Under the pieces are notes generated by a model that saw only the letters and a program-made list of their open reading frames with translations, searched no databases and was not told the origin of the DNA. The translations under genes were made by a program, and so were the position numbers. Below are positions 48,670 through 57,590 of a stretch of DNA of 64,000 nucleotides, in pieces; the first letter of the stretch is position 1, and each line of letters opens with the position of its first letter. The stretch is from assembly GCF_007289895.1 (NCBI RefSeq), contig NZ_CP041660.1:3658001-3722000 (forward strand). Reading direction: 5' to 3'. The stretch comes from Catenovulum sediminis (GTDB lineage: Bacteria > Pseudomonadota > Gammaproteobacteria > Enterobacterales > Alteromonadaceae).

Positions 48670-51600
48670 GATGATTTGGTCTTTTTATTCTGCGTTATCA
48701 GGTTTTCATATAGGGGATAATAAAGCTCAATGATTATTTTAAGCTCATCCAATGGCAAGTTATCCGCTTGAGGGTAGAACCAGCTAAAATAAGGATCTGA
48801 ATCATGCAGTTGTTTTAATTGTTCAAGCCAAGCATCAACCAACTTTTCATCCTGCATAAGCTCACTGATAGTAGGTAAACTTTTAAGGTAAGGTTTAAAT
48901 AAATTTTTGGCGATATCTGCATGCAACAACATAGGTGTGCGATGACTTTTAAGCCAGTATTTCAACCAATTTTGCAATAACTGTTGAGCGTCTGAGGCAT
49001 CGGAAATGGCATGCAACATTACTTTTTCAATTTTAGTTTTATCGTAATTTAAGAAAAACCCAAACGTATTGCCTGGTGCTTGGCTGTTAACCAACAGGTG
49101 ATGCAACCATAAAGTTAAATCATCTTTGCTTTTACGCGTCGCTGGCCGTGATATCACAAGCCCCATTTCGGACACATCAAAAGCGGCATTTAAAGTTGCT
49201 TCGGTGATTTCTTTTATCTCTGATTCACCGGTTTGTTTGAGCAGTTCAGGAAAAAGCTCTGTTAAGCTTAAATGAATCTGTTGTCGCTCAATGGGTAAAT
49301 ACGCCTGCAGTTCGCTGGCAATCAGCTCAGCAGTTTGCTGGCCCTCTTCTAAGATATCATTTTTTAACGGAGTTTCTGGCAATACCCCACTTACACTAAA
49401 AGATTTTTTTACCCTGTCTAAACTTTCCGACGCATCTAAATATGCTTCGGTTAACGCTTGTGTCAATTGGTAACGGGTTAGGTTATTGGCGCTAAAAGGC
49501 TCTACATCTAAGTTGATTTTTGTTTCTATTTCTAAATTAAGAGATAAATTATGCTTGGCAAAACCAGCTAACGGGTTTTTAAACCAACTTATTAGCTCTG
49601 ATAAATGGACAAAATTTAATTCTTTTTTAGCCGCTTGTGCGAGTACTTGTATATTGGCTTTCTGCTGGGCTTTAATCAGCCTGAACCAGCCTTTATCAAA
49701 ACTCGCAGGCTGCAGATAATTATCTACCGCAAAAGGATGTAAAGTACTTTGTATTAATTGACTGCTTGTTTGGGTATTGGCCTGCTTTTCGTCAAACGAC
49801 CATTGATAACCTTGCTGTAAATAGCCCATTAAATCTTTCAGTACCAAACTCGCTTCTCGGCGTTCGTTATTACGGATATTTTTACCCTGATAACTTAAGT
49901 ACAAAGACTGTCTAGCAGAAATAAGCGCTTCTAAAAAAAGATACCTGTCATCCGCGCGCCTTGAACGGTCACCTAAACGAATTTCACTTTTTGCCATTAA
50001 ATCAAAACTGATAGGTGTTTGTTGCCTTGGGTAAACACCTTCGTTTAAACCCAATACGGCGATAATTTTAAACGGAATACTGCGCATCGGGACCATTGAA
50101 CAAAAAGTAATTTGTCCGGTTAAAAACTGATTTTTATCATCTGCCTGATTAAATTGCTGCTGCAGGTAATAACGCACAACATCTAGCTCGACCTGTTCTT
50201 GATACTCGGCTTGTATTGCCCGTTCTGACAATGAGTTTATCGCATTTTGAATAATTAAGAATGCTTGCTCTTCTTCTTTGTTTTGTGTGAAAAAAGCAGA
50301 CAACATATCGCTTAAATATTCATGCCACTGTTTAATGCTGCGCGCTTTATTTAGGTTTTCACTGTAATGCTTTAAACGCTCTAGTAAATGGCATAACCGG
50401 CCTAACAATAACGCCTGCTGGCCTTCTACGTGTGGTATAAATAAAGCATCATCTGTTAAATGCGTGCTATCCCCCCAAGCAAAGCCCATCAAGAGTTTTT
50501 CAAGCCCCCACGACCAAGTGTACATATCACTGGCCTGAGTAACACCGCTGGCAGATTGTTTATGCTGAGCATTTAGCCCCCAGTGAATGTGTGCCTCTTG
50601 CAGCCACCATTCGATCTCGGGTAAATCATGTTCACTTAAAGCAAATTTATCTTGCAGTGAAGGTAACCGTAAAAACTCCAGTATTTTACTGATCTCCAGC
50701 CGGCTATCAGGTAATTGCAGCAATTCGAGAAAACTATTCACCAATGGTTCGCTGTCAGAGTAACGGCGATCCGCAATTGAACAGGGTAATCTTGGTGATA
50801 TATCTGAAAATTCATCATGCGGGTGTTTAAACACAGCATCAATATACGGTGCGTAGTCTTCAATCGCTGGGCACATTACAATAATGTCTTGCGGTTTTAG
50901 ATCCGGGTTTTGTTGAAACTGGTGTAACAAATAATCATGCAATGATTGAATTTCACGCAATGCACTGTGCGCGCTGACCACATAAATAGAATCGTCAACA
51001 AGTTTTACCGGCGCTTGTTTTTTGTCCGTTAAGTGTAAAATATCTTGTTGAATATAAGACAGCACAGAAGGTGAATCGTTTTCTGTTGCGGGCGCTGTTT
51101 TTTCTGATTTGTCTTCAACACTGATATCAAATGCACTGATCTCAAACGAATCTATACTCTGTAAACTGTTAAAAAATGCGCGTCCTTGTCCACCTAAATT
51201 AGCCAAGAGCGGATTTCCAATGCTTTCTTTTGCATTTACCCAGTTATCTAACTGTGCCAGTTTTTGTTGTCGTGCAAGGGCTTTTTCGCTTTTAATATCC
51301 CCCCAATAACTGACACAAGGATTCAAATGGAAAAGATGCACATGGATATGCTCAGCAATGGCCTGAAAGAACTCTAATGTTTTTGGCGGCATGGTGTTTA
51401 CGCCAAAAATTAATATTTGTTTGGGTAACTTTTCAGCATGATTTGCCATATGCAGAAGCGCTTGATCTTGCAAATAAACAGGGTGATACGGGTTTTCTTT
51501 AACCAACAAACGCCACAGCTCAGCTTGCCAAATTTCTTCTTCTGATTCGGCTACACGCTCACCAGCTTCCCATGCCAGTATCCAATCGGGTCGGTAAAGC

Positions 51601-52046
51601 ATGTACTGTTCAAACAAATCGGCTAAACGGCCCGCCAGTTGAAAACGTTTGAGTGCGAAATTATCTACGTTTACACTGTCGGCTCTGTCTTGCCAGTATT
51701 GATTAACTTTTGTTGCTGCGCTATTTTCCGCCCATGTTGCACTTTGTAAGATGGCATCAATGCGAAAACTTAAAACCTCTCGGCGATAAGGTGATTGTTG
51801 CGGGATGTTATCTGAACCCAATATTTTTCGTGCGGTATTCCAGATAAATCTTGACGGCATTGGGTAGCTGATATTCATGGCAATATTGTGCTGCTGTGCT
51901 AATTGCATATTCAGCCAATGTTGCATGCCCTGACTTTCAACGAGAATGACATCTTGCGACAATACGCCGCCTTGTCGATTTTCCAGAACTTTGGCTAATA
52001 AGATAGCCAGATCTTCAAGGCGGTTTGAGGGATATAGCGTAAACAA
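48666..52046 (-). CDS. recC: exodeoxyribonuclease V subunit RecC
   Basis: The 1126-residue inactive-helicase subunit recognises Chi. Typical segments are MFTLYPSNRLEDLAILLAKVL at the N-terminus, VESQGMQHWLNMQLAQ, LNEGVYPRQQTPISFDLMA and GDRSRRADDRYLFLEALISAR. It is first in the recC-recB-recD operon. No ptrA lies between recC and recB, unlike E. coli. A run of six C inside the gene is intact, showing that not every such run in the window is miscalled. Confidence 0.95.
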   Translation of the reverse strand: MFTLYPSNRLEDLAILLAKVLENRQGGVLSQDVILVESQGMQHWLNMQLAQQHNIAMNISYPMPSRFIWNTARKILGSDNIPQQSPYRREVLSFRIDAILQSATWAENSAATKVNQYWQDRADSVNVDNFALKRFQLAGRLADLFEQYMLYRPDWILAWEAGERVAESEEEIWQAELWRLLVKENPYHPVYLQDQALLHMANHAEKLPKQILIFGVNTMPPKTLEFFQAIAEHIHVHLFHLNPCVSYWGDIKSEKALARQQKLAQLDNWVNAKESIGNPLLANLGGQGRAFFNSLQSIDSFEISAFDISVEDKSEKTAPATENDSPSVLSYIQQDILHLTDKKQAPVKLVDDSIYVVSAHSALREIQSLHDYLLHQFQQNPDLKPQDIIVMCPAIEDYAPYIDAVFKHPHDEFSDISPRLPCSIADRRYSDSEPLVNSFLELLQLPDSRLEISKILEFLRLPSLQDKFALSEHDLPEIEWWLQEAHIHWGLNAQHKQSASGVTQASDMYTWSWGLEKLLMGFAWGDSTHLTDDALFIPHVEGQQALLLGRLCHLLERLKHYSENLNKARSIKQWHEYLSDMLSAFFTQNKEEEQAFLIIQNAINSLSERAIQAEYQEQVELDVVRYYLQQQFNQADDKNQFLTGQITFCSMVPMRSIPFKIIAVLGLNEGVYPRQQTPISFDLMAKSEIRLGDRSRRADDRYLFLEALISARQSLYLSYQGKNIRNNERREASLVLKDLMGYLQQGYQWSFDEKQANTQTSSQLIQSTLHPFAVDNYLQPASFDKGWFRLIKAQQKANIQVLAQAAKKELNFVHLSELISWFKNPLAGFAKHNLSLNLEIETKINLDVEPFSANNLTRYQLTQALTEAYLDASESLDRVKKSFSVSGVLPETPLKNDILEEGQQTAELIASELQAYLPIERQQIHLSLTELFPELLKQTGESEIKEITEATLNAAFDVSEMGLVISRPATRKSKDDLTLWLHHLLVNSQAPGNTFGFFLNYDKTKIEKVMLHAISDASDAQQLLQNWLKYWLKSHRTPMLLHADIAKNLFKPYLKSLPTISELMQDEKLVDAWLEQLKQLHDSDPYFSWFYPQADNLPLDELKIIIELYYPLYENLITQNKKTKSS

Positions 52047-52058
52047 TTGGGCCTCTGT

Positions 52059-52490
52059 TTATAAATTAAAATGGATAAGGACTCGCTGCCCAGGTTGAGC
52101 GACGCCCTTTTCAGCTATAACCTTGGGTTTGTATTTCCATTTTTTCAAAGCATTAATTGCGTCTTTTTCAAATATCCCTTCGGGGCTGGCATCGACTATC
52201 TTTATCTTGTCAGTGCCGCCATATTTATTAATAGTAAACTCTAATACGACCCAACCCTCTTGCCCTGCTTTAGAAGCTGCCACCGGATATCTGGGGTGAA
52301 CTCTAATAATGGGATTATTATTCACAGCGACTGCCTTTGACAAATCAGGTGGGTTTTTTACCGGTAATTTCCCCAATTGCCCAACTTGTTTATTGGTACT
52401 GGTATTGGCGGTTTGTTTTGCGGGTTGCTGCGAGGTTGATTGACATGAGATTAAAAACAATAAACCGACTAACACTAAACTAAACTTCAT
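52059..52490 (-). CDS. TonB C-terminal domain lipoprotein
   Basis: The 143-residue protein has a lipoprotein signal (LLFLISCQS, Cys near residue 16), a Gln/Thr/Lys-rich linker and a TonB C-terminal domain from about residue 60 (HPRYPVAASKAGQEGWVVLEF, DAINALKKWKYKPK). AAGGAG precedes the start. The lipid anchor replaces the usual membrane helix, so it is unlikely to work as a classical ExbBD-coupled TonB. A periplasmic or outer-membrane role is more likely. Confidence 0.82.
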   Translation of the reverse strand: MKFSLVLVGLLFLISCQSTSQQPAKQTANTSTNKQVGQLGKLPVKNPPDLSKAVAVNNNPIIRVHPRYPVAASKAGQEGWVVLEFTINKYGGTDKIKIVDASPEGIFEKDAINALKKWKYKPKVIAEKGVAQPGQRVLIHFNL

Positions 52491-52656
52491 TTCCTGCTCC
52501 TTGTTATTGTTTATTTTTCTGCGTTGGCATTATAACAACAACCCGGCATTTAATAACCCTTTAAATTTTTAAAAACGACATTAAGCCGCTTTCGTTACAT
52601 AACTTATTACAACTAATTGATGACTCTTATTTGCTCCACGTTATTTTTTGTAATAT

Positions 52657-53364
52657 TTATCTTTTAATATAATCGCTAAAAGAAATAATATTGCTTGTAT
52701 CGACTGATTTATCATTCATATCACTATTTAGCTTATTGCCGATAAGTGCTTGGCAATGGCTCAACAAACGCTCAACGGGGATAAACTTTTCTTTGCGTTT
52801 AGTCTTTTTGTTGGTTACACGTTTGGGCTGGGTATTTAAATGCAGAGCCAACTCAATAGCGAGCTGTGTAGATAAATTTTTGTGGCCTAAATTGTCTAAC
52901 GTTTGCGTTACCCACAGGCTTGCATCACTAATGTGCCCACTTATGCTTAAATCCGTGTTTTTAACCCAACAGGGAGCAAATTTTATCTGCGACAAGTCAC
53001 TTAATAACACAGCAATATCACTTTTGGGTATAAGCGGATATACCTCAAGTGTCGCCGCTAGGGTTGACTGCCATTCTATGGTAAGTATTTTAGTTAATTC
53101 ATCTATATCTAACTTAAATAGCACAGGAATAAAAAATGTGAACCGACTATTCGCCTCACAAGCAATAATGGTTTTTTCACAAGATTGATAGCTATTATCA
53201 ATAATCTGCAATTGCCAATTAAAAATTTTATCATCGCTTGTTAGCGTATTGACCCCTGCTTGTTTACCTAACTCTACAGGTAAACGAGGTAAATCCGCTT
53301 TTAAATATTTGTTTAAAGCGTTTGAAGCTGCTAACTGGAACTGAAGCGTTTTTACGTTTGCCAT
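52657..53364 (-). CDS. uncharacterised 235-residue protein
   Basis: I do not recognise a family. The N-terminus reads VKTLQFQLAASNALNKYLKADLPRL and the centre is strand-rich (NSRFTFFIPVLFKLDI). A basic segment, NKKTKRKEKFIPVERLL, precedes a low-complexity tail. There is no signal peptide or membrane helix. It lies just past the terminator that ends the cassette region, on the same strand, and may mark the left border of that region. Confidence 0.6.
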   Translation of the reverse strand: MANVKTLQFQLAASNALNKYLKADLPRLPVELGKQAGVNTLTSDDKIFNWQLQIIDNSYQSCEKTIIACEANSRFTFFIPVLFKLDIDELTKILTIEWQSTLAATLEVYPLIPKSDIAVLLSDLSQIKFAPCWVKNTDLSISGHISDASLWVTQTLDNLGHKNLSTQLAIELALHLNTQPKRVTNKKTKRKEKFIPVERLLSHCQALIGNKLNSDMNDKSVDTSNIISFSDYIKR

Positions 53365-53405
53365 TTTAGTAAGAATCTATAAATGAGTTTTACAGGATTA
53401 AAAAG

Positions 53406-53441
53406 AATAATAAGCTCAGGTAAACACCTAAGCTTATTATT
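53406..53441 (-). terminator. terminator after the DUF3037 gene
   Basis: An 11-bp stem AATAATAAGCT/AGCTTATTATT with an inner AGGT/ACCT stem is followed on the minus strand by TCTTTTT. It sits about 6 bp past the restored DUF3037 stop at 53447, which supports that stop as the true end. Confidence 0.8.
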
Positions 53442-53446
53442 AAAAA

Positions 53447-54308
53447 TTAATGATGAAATGCGCTTTCAACACTTTCTGGTGTTAAGTCGGCAGCGGCAAA
53501 CTGAATAATACTTTTGGTATCACTATAATTTTTCACTTGCGCGCCTATATGTTTAATTTCACCAACAACATCTTCGTAAACTTTTACAAAGTCTAATTTT
53601 CGATGGTTTGGCTTTTCTATCGCAACTAAAGCTTTATCCGCTTGCCCCCCCTGAATTAATTAATTTATTTAACCGGCTAACCCAAGTTTCACCATGCTCC
53701 ATCGCTAATAAAACATTTTGTTGTTCAAATGCTAATGGCCGTATAATACGATAATTATTATTGATTCGAGTGGCTAACGGAACAGAAATATCAAACATAC
53801 CTGCTTTAATTATTTGCTTGGTATATCGAACACCTTTTGGTAATTGAGCAGTTAGTTGGCTTTTTAATGCTTTAACCATCTGCTGCTCTTTATATTCTTT
53901 TGCATCAGCAAAATTTCTACCGATAAACCGCTCATATAATTGCTCAATAGCTAGGTGAATATCTGGCGTTAATAAAGTGCCAATTTCGCCAAAATGTAAT
54001 ATAGACTCTCGAGTGCGCGTTACTTCTTTAAAATAATTAACTAGCTCATGTTTTTGAATATGATGCTGTGCTAAATAATGACGAATACGGTTCAATTCGC
54101 TTTCAAAACCCTCAATCGCATGGCGATAAATAACACCATCTAGGTTTACCCTTTTAAATGATTTAGGCGCTAATTTAAACTCGTACAAGCCTAATTTTGG
54201 TGCAATAACCACCACACCTACATTAGCAAACTCTCTGGTTTCGGCAAAAGGCATAAAGCGCACAACTACATACATGCATTGTGTATTGGTATTATTCAAT
54301 TCACTCAT
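53447..54308 (-). pseudogene. DUF3037 family protein, frameshifted at a G run
   Basis: The first frame (53634-54308) shows the DUF3037 pattern: YVVVRFMPFAETREFANVGVVVIAPK, then FKRVNLDGVIYRHAIEGFESELNRIR. It stops after SGGASG. In the alternative frame a further ~65 codons follow (ADKALVAIEKPNHRKLDFVKVY ... ending SVESAFHH) up to TAA 53447, just before the terminator. The run of seven G on the coding strand (53645-53651) would need to be six to join them. DUF3037 proteins usually accompany HipA-like kinases, as here, where the two genes overlap by 4 bp (ATGA). Confidence 0.8.
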
Positions 54309-55024
54309 TTAAGCCCCTCCCAAAATTCTTGATCCAGATATTCTTTTAATCTTAACGCCATTTGCTGAATAATGCCATGATAATCAAACGCGCCCTGCTG
54401 CCAATCTTCAGGAATCTGTGCAACTAATTCTTGCCACTTTAACAAGGCCTCCCCCATTCTTCGTTCATAGTTTTGTAGCGCACAATAATCTATTTGAGCA
54501 GGCCAATAATCACTACTTACATGTAATTGCTGATGCTCTTGAATTAAAAAATCATCATCAAAAGCGAGATTATGATCTAGCACCTTTACCGCCAAATTTG
54601 ATTGAGCATAAAATAAATTTGGGTTACCACCGAGTACTGTTAAATTTCTGTCAGCATTTTTTATCCAATAGTCAAATACATATAGATCACGCAGAGTTTC
54701 TTGTGGCAGTGAGTCAAGAATTTGGTAGTTTACCTCTTGCAGATCCGGAATAAACTCTGAAGCAAACGCAACACCTTCACCAATTTCAAATTGATAATCT
54801 GCATCAAATTTGTCTCGTTGCGCTTGGCCTGTTTTGTTGGTTTTGTTAGTTGCTTCTTTTTCAGCCCCAGCAGTCGTATTTTTTTCTATCTCTGCCATTG
54901 GCTCATCAATATTACCGAGCTTATCTAAATTGATTAACTTATTAGCTTTGTCATTAATGGCTTTTTGCTCCGCTGCCGTTAAGTCAGTTTCGGCGCTCAT
55001 CCCATCAACAATACTATTCCCCAA
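54305..55024 (-). CDS. cassette A: toxin-type header fused to a HipA-like (HipA_2) kinase fragment
   Basis: Residues 1-77 match the header of cassette D (GNSIVDGMSAETDLT, INDKANKLINLDKLGNIDEP, AGAEKEATNK). From about residue 80 the sequence is HipA_2-like: EGVAFASEFIPDLQEV, then DYWIKNADRNLTVLGGNPNL with the catalytic Asp/Asn region, and VKVLDHNLAFDDDF. The N-terminal kinase lobe expected before this is missing, apparently replaced by the header. The start is TTG at 55024; there is no ATG, and an in-frame TAA lies about 15 codons upstream of it. It may be a recombination scar or a silent cassette. Kinase activity is doubtful. Confidence 0.7.
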   Translation of the reverse strand: MGNSIVDGMSAETDLTAAEQKAINDKANKLINLDKLGNIDEPMAEIEKNTTAGAEKEATNKTNKTGQAQRDKFDADYQFEIGEGVAFASEFIPDLQEVNYQILDSLPQETLRDLYVFDYWIKNADRNLTVLGGNPNLFYAQSNLAVKVLDHNLAFDDDFLIQEHQQLHVSSDYWPAQIDYCALQNYERRMGEALLKWQELVAQIPEDWQQGAFDYHGIIQQMALRLKEYLDQEFWEGLK

Positions 55025-55036
55025 TGCATTGCCAAA
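54996..55036 (-). repeat. cassette header core, copy A
   Basis: This ~41-bp segment encodes FGNALGNSIVDGMS on the minus strand. It differs from the other copies at a few bases (GATGGGATGAG for GAGGGGATGAG). Homology with copy D continues through about 54795. Confidence 0.9.
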
Positions 55037-55083
55037 TGCATAATCTATTGATTTTATTGTTCTTTAAGTATGCCTGTTACAGA

Positions 55084-55736
55084 TTACCTGCCTTTTTTTC
55101 TTGACGCTGGTTTCCTTCTCTTGCGGCGTACATTTGCACTATTTTTGGGTTCCGTTGGAACTTCAATGTTTTTATCGGGATAATAGATAGCAACAGGTTT
55201 AGGTTTTAATCCACCTGGGGCTGTTCCGTTTGATAAATCTACAAAATAAATTGGTAAAGCTTTACCAGCACCTTCTATACCTCTCCTATACAATTTCAGA
55301 TAAAGGTCGGTATATCCCATTAAACGCTGATCAATAGAAAATTTATAACCATCTTTAAAGTGAAGCTTGTATTTAGGTACAGGCATACCATATTGAGAAA
55401 CAGGCAAGGGGGGATGTCAACTTTGTCTATTTCCCCCCACTTATAATACTTGCCATTTGATAGTCGAACTCCGTTATCATCAATCTCAAGCCTAATTTTG
55501 CCACCCTCATACCAAAACTTAGTTCTTTCTAACATAAAAGCAAGAATACCAATAAAGCCTATAAAAACCTCTAGATAGCCAGTTTTTACATAGACGACAA
55601 CCATAAATAAGAATAAGGCAATAATCATGACCGTAAACGGTAGGTCAGTAAAAAAACATTGCCACCATGTGAATCGGTGTAGTCTATATTGGTTTGTACT
55701 TTTTGTTGTGGATTCAATCTTTGGTTTAACAAACAT
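55084..55736 (-). pseudogene. candidate immunity protein with two membrane helices, frameshifted at a G/C run
   Basis: The first frame has two membrane helices (LPFTVMIIALFLFMVVVYV, YLEVFIGFIGILAFMLE), then a PH-like strand segment IRLEIDDNGVRLSNGKYYKWGEIDKVDIPP. The second frame continues naturally: LPVSQYGMPVPKYKLHFKDGYKF and a basic tail RRKRRKPASRKKGR. The switch is at six C on the coding strand (55408-55413); seven would join them to ~217 residues. I chose ATG 55736, just past the stop of cassette B; a TTG at 55748 is also open. Position behind the cassette-B toxin suggests immunity, by inference only. Confidence 0.65.
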
Positions 55737-55741
55737 GGCGC

Positions 55742-57091
55742 TTACCAATAACCTGAAAATGTGTTATTCGAATAGTTACCCCATAGGTTACTTACCCAAT
55801 CATCGGCTGATGCACCTAAATTTTTTGGCACCCAATTTGAATTGGAAAACAGCTTACTCGCGCCATGGCCAGCAATAGAACCAAAACCTCCAGCTAAAAC
55901 AATATCGCGACCACTATAACGGTTCTCTTCATATTTTATCGAGTCCCAACTTTGATCAAAAAATTCAGTAAAGCCACTCCCCAATAGACCACCAAGAGCT
56001 GGATTAGTAGTTCTCCCACCTATCATTCCGCCCAAAAATCCAGTCGTGAAAGATTTGAACGGATTTGCGCCATCTAAACCTCGGTGATAGAGCACATCAG
56101 CCGCAAGGTTAGTCGCTCCATTGACGCTGCCTGATTGCATCATTGAAATAAATGTCTCTTTTGCCGCCAAGTTCCCGAGTTGGGTATTGAGTGATCCTGC
56201 CGCACCTGTTAATCCAACTCTAGCATTTTGACCTGCTTGTAACGCAACTTTTCTTAATGCAACTTTTGTTATTTCAGTTTGAGCTAAGCTCAATGGATTA
56301 GCCTGCCAAATCGCGCTTCTTGCGTAAGTGCCTGCATGTAAAACCATATCATCGGCAAGATTTACGCTGGCTCTGCCCAATGTCATTAACCCATGCCCGA
56401 CTTGAGGTACCAAATTGACCATTCCACGAAGCGCCAAGTTTCCTAAAGCACCAATGCCCGTCACCAAACTCGGTAGTGTTGCAATTCCACCAACCAACTG
56501 TAATGAAACGGCTTGCAACTCGCGTGTTGTTTTCATCCCTTCATTTCGTGCAAAGGCCATTCGTGTAGCAGAATCATTCATATCAATGATATTGCCTGTA
56601 GTAACCCGGTTAGCTTTGCCGACGTTGTAGTTATGAATTCCTCTGGCTATGCCTGCTTGATAGGACGCTTCAATTCGTTGATTGCCTTGAACACTAGTAA
56701 ACGCAAATTTATAGGCAAGTCCTGCTGCAGGACTGCCTTTCAAGAAATCAGCCACATGGTTAAGCACACCATCACCGTAGTTGAAAAAGGCATTGTCTGA
56801 ACCATTGGATAAATAAAACCCTTTGGTTTCATCAACTCCAACAATACTTCCGTTTAATTTAGGGCCGCTACCTGACGACCCCGAACCGCCTGAGTTACTG
56901 TTGCCACCTGAACCACCATTCGAAATTGTGCCACCGTTTTGTTCAGCAACCGCTTTAGCCGCTGCATAGGTTGCCTCTTTTTCTGAAGCACCCGATTGAA
57001 TCGCATTTGTGTATGCTTCTTCAGCAGTCTTTTTAGCTTGAGTTTTAGAAGTTGGTTTAGCACTCATCCCCTCAACAATGCTATTCCCCAA
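55742..57091 (-). CDS. cassette B: polymorphic-toxin-like C-terminal module
   Basis: The frame opens with the header GNSIVEGMSAK, followed by an Ala/Glu-rich helix and a Gly/Ser linker (GGSGGNSNSGGSGSSGSG). The remainder is a long Ala/Gly-rich segment (NLALRGMVNLVPQVGHGLMTLG, GGRTTNPALGGLLGSGFTE) like the pre-toxin regions of secreted polymorphic toxins. The last ~50 residues (HGASKLFSNSNWVPKN... ending SGYW) would be the effector tip, but I see no known toxin motif. The start is TTG 57091 with an in-frame TAA about six codons upstream, so it looks promoterless and headless. Confidence 0.65.
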   Translation of the reverse strand: MGNSIVEGMSAKPTSKTQAKKTAEEAYTNAIQSGASEKEATYAAAKAVAEQNGGTISNGGSGGNSNSGGSGSSGSGPKLNGSIVGVDETKGFYLSNGSDNAFFNYGDGVLNHVADFLKGSPAAGLAYKFAFTSVQGNQRIEASYQAGIARGIHNYNVGKANRVTTGNIIDMNDSATRMAFARNEGMKTTRELQAVSLQLVGGIATLPSLVTGIGALGNLALRGMVNLVPQVGHGLMTLGRASVNLADDMVLHAGTYARSAIWQANPLSLAQTEITKVALRKVALQAGQNARVGLTGAAGSLNTQLGNLAAKETFISMMQSGSVNGATNLAADVLYHRGLDGANPFKSFTTGFLGGMIGGRTTNPALGGLLGSGFTEFFDQSWDSIKYEENRYSGRDIVLAGGFGSIAGHGASKLFSNSNWVPKNLGASADDWVSNLWGNYSNNTFSGYW

Positions 57092-57106
57092 TGCATTGCC
57101 AAATGC
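57063..57106 (-). repeat. cassette header core, copy B
   Basis: The ~43-bp segment encodes AFGNALGNSIVEGMSA. It matches copies C and D over the core and ends abruptly at the 5' side, where GCATTTGGC is preceded by unrelated sequence. Confidence 0.92.
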
Positions 57107-57116
57107 GTCTTAATAG

Positions 57117-57590
57117 CTAATCTCCACTGTTATCAGCTCGAATTTCCGCAAATAATATACATAAAGCGATAAGTGGCTCTACTTTACCAGCATTAAACCT
57201 AATTTCGATTGACGGTTTATAAGATTCAAACCGCCTGTTTTTTACTATTTCGATTAGCCAATTGAAAACCCCATCACCGTAATCAATAGTACAAACCTTT
57301 TCATTGTTAATAAAATAAGAGTTACCTTCCAGTGCTTCTAAAATGAATTTTGGATCGTCGGTACTCACCCAACCATAACTTGATTTAAGCGAAGTAAACT
57401 TATTTCCTTCTAAGAGAAATTCACCTAGCTCAATTTCTGCCACCAAATCAACGCCCGAATATATTTGATAACCCGATCCTGAATCGGAAGTAAAAACCTG
57501 CACATTTAGGTTTGTATCCGTTTCATATGGGGTAATATTTTTCCCGTTTTTGAACTCGGATTTTTTATAGTTAACCTTAAAATACGACAT
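57117..57590 (-). CDS. candidate immunity protein of cassette C
   Basis: A 157-residue soluble, strand-rich protein whose ATG overlaps the stop of cassette C (TGATG). It contains CTIDYGDGVFNWLIEIVKN, similar to FFNYGDGVLNHVADFLKG in the toxin-like protein of cassette B. That suggests a shared domain or that the gene was once part of a cassette. No family is recognised. The role as immunity protein rests on overlap and position. Confidence 0.6.
   Translation of the reverse strand: MSYFKVNYKKSEFKNGKNITPYETDTNLNVQVFTSDSGSGYQIYSGVDLVAEIELGEFLLEGNKFTSLKSSYGWVSTDDPKFILEALEGNSYFINNEKVCTIDYGDGVFNWLIEIVKNRRFESYKPSIEIRFNAGKVEPLIALCILFAEIRADNSGD

Noticed and set aside
52691-53188. 165-codon ORF opposite the unknown gene at 52657-53364
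   Set aside because: The opposite strand has a longer frame, a sensible start and gene-like composition; this frame is Cys/Ser-rich without a domain.
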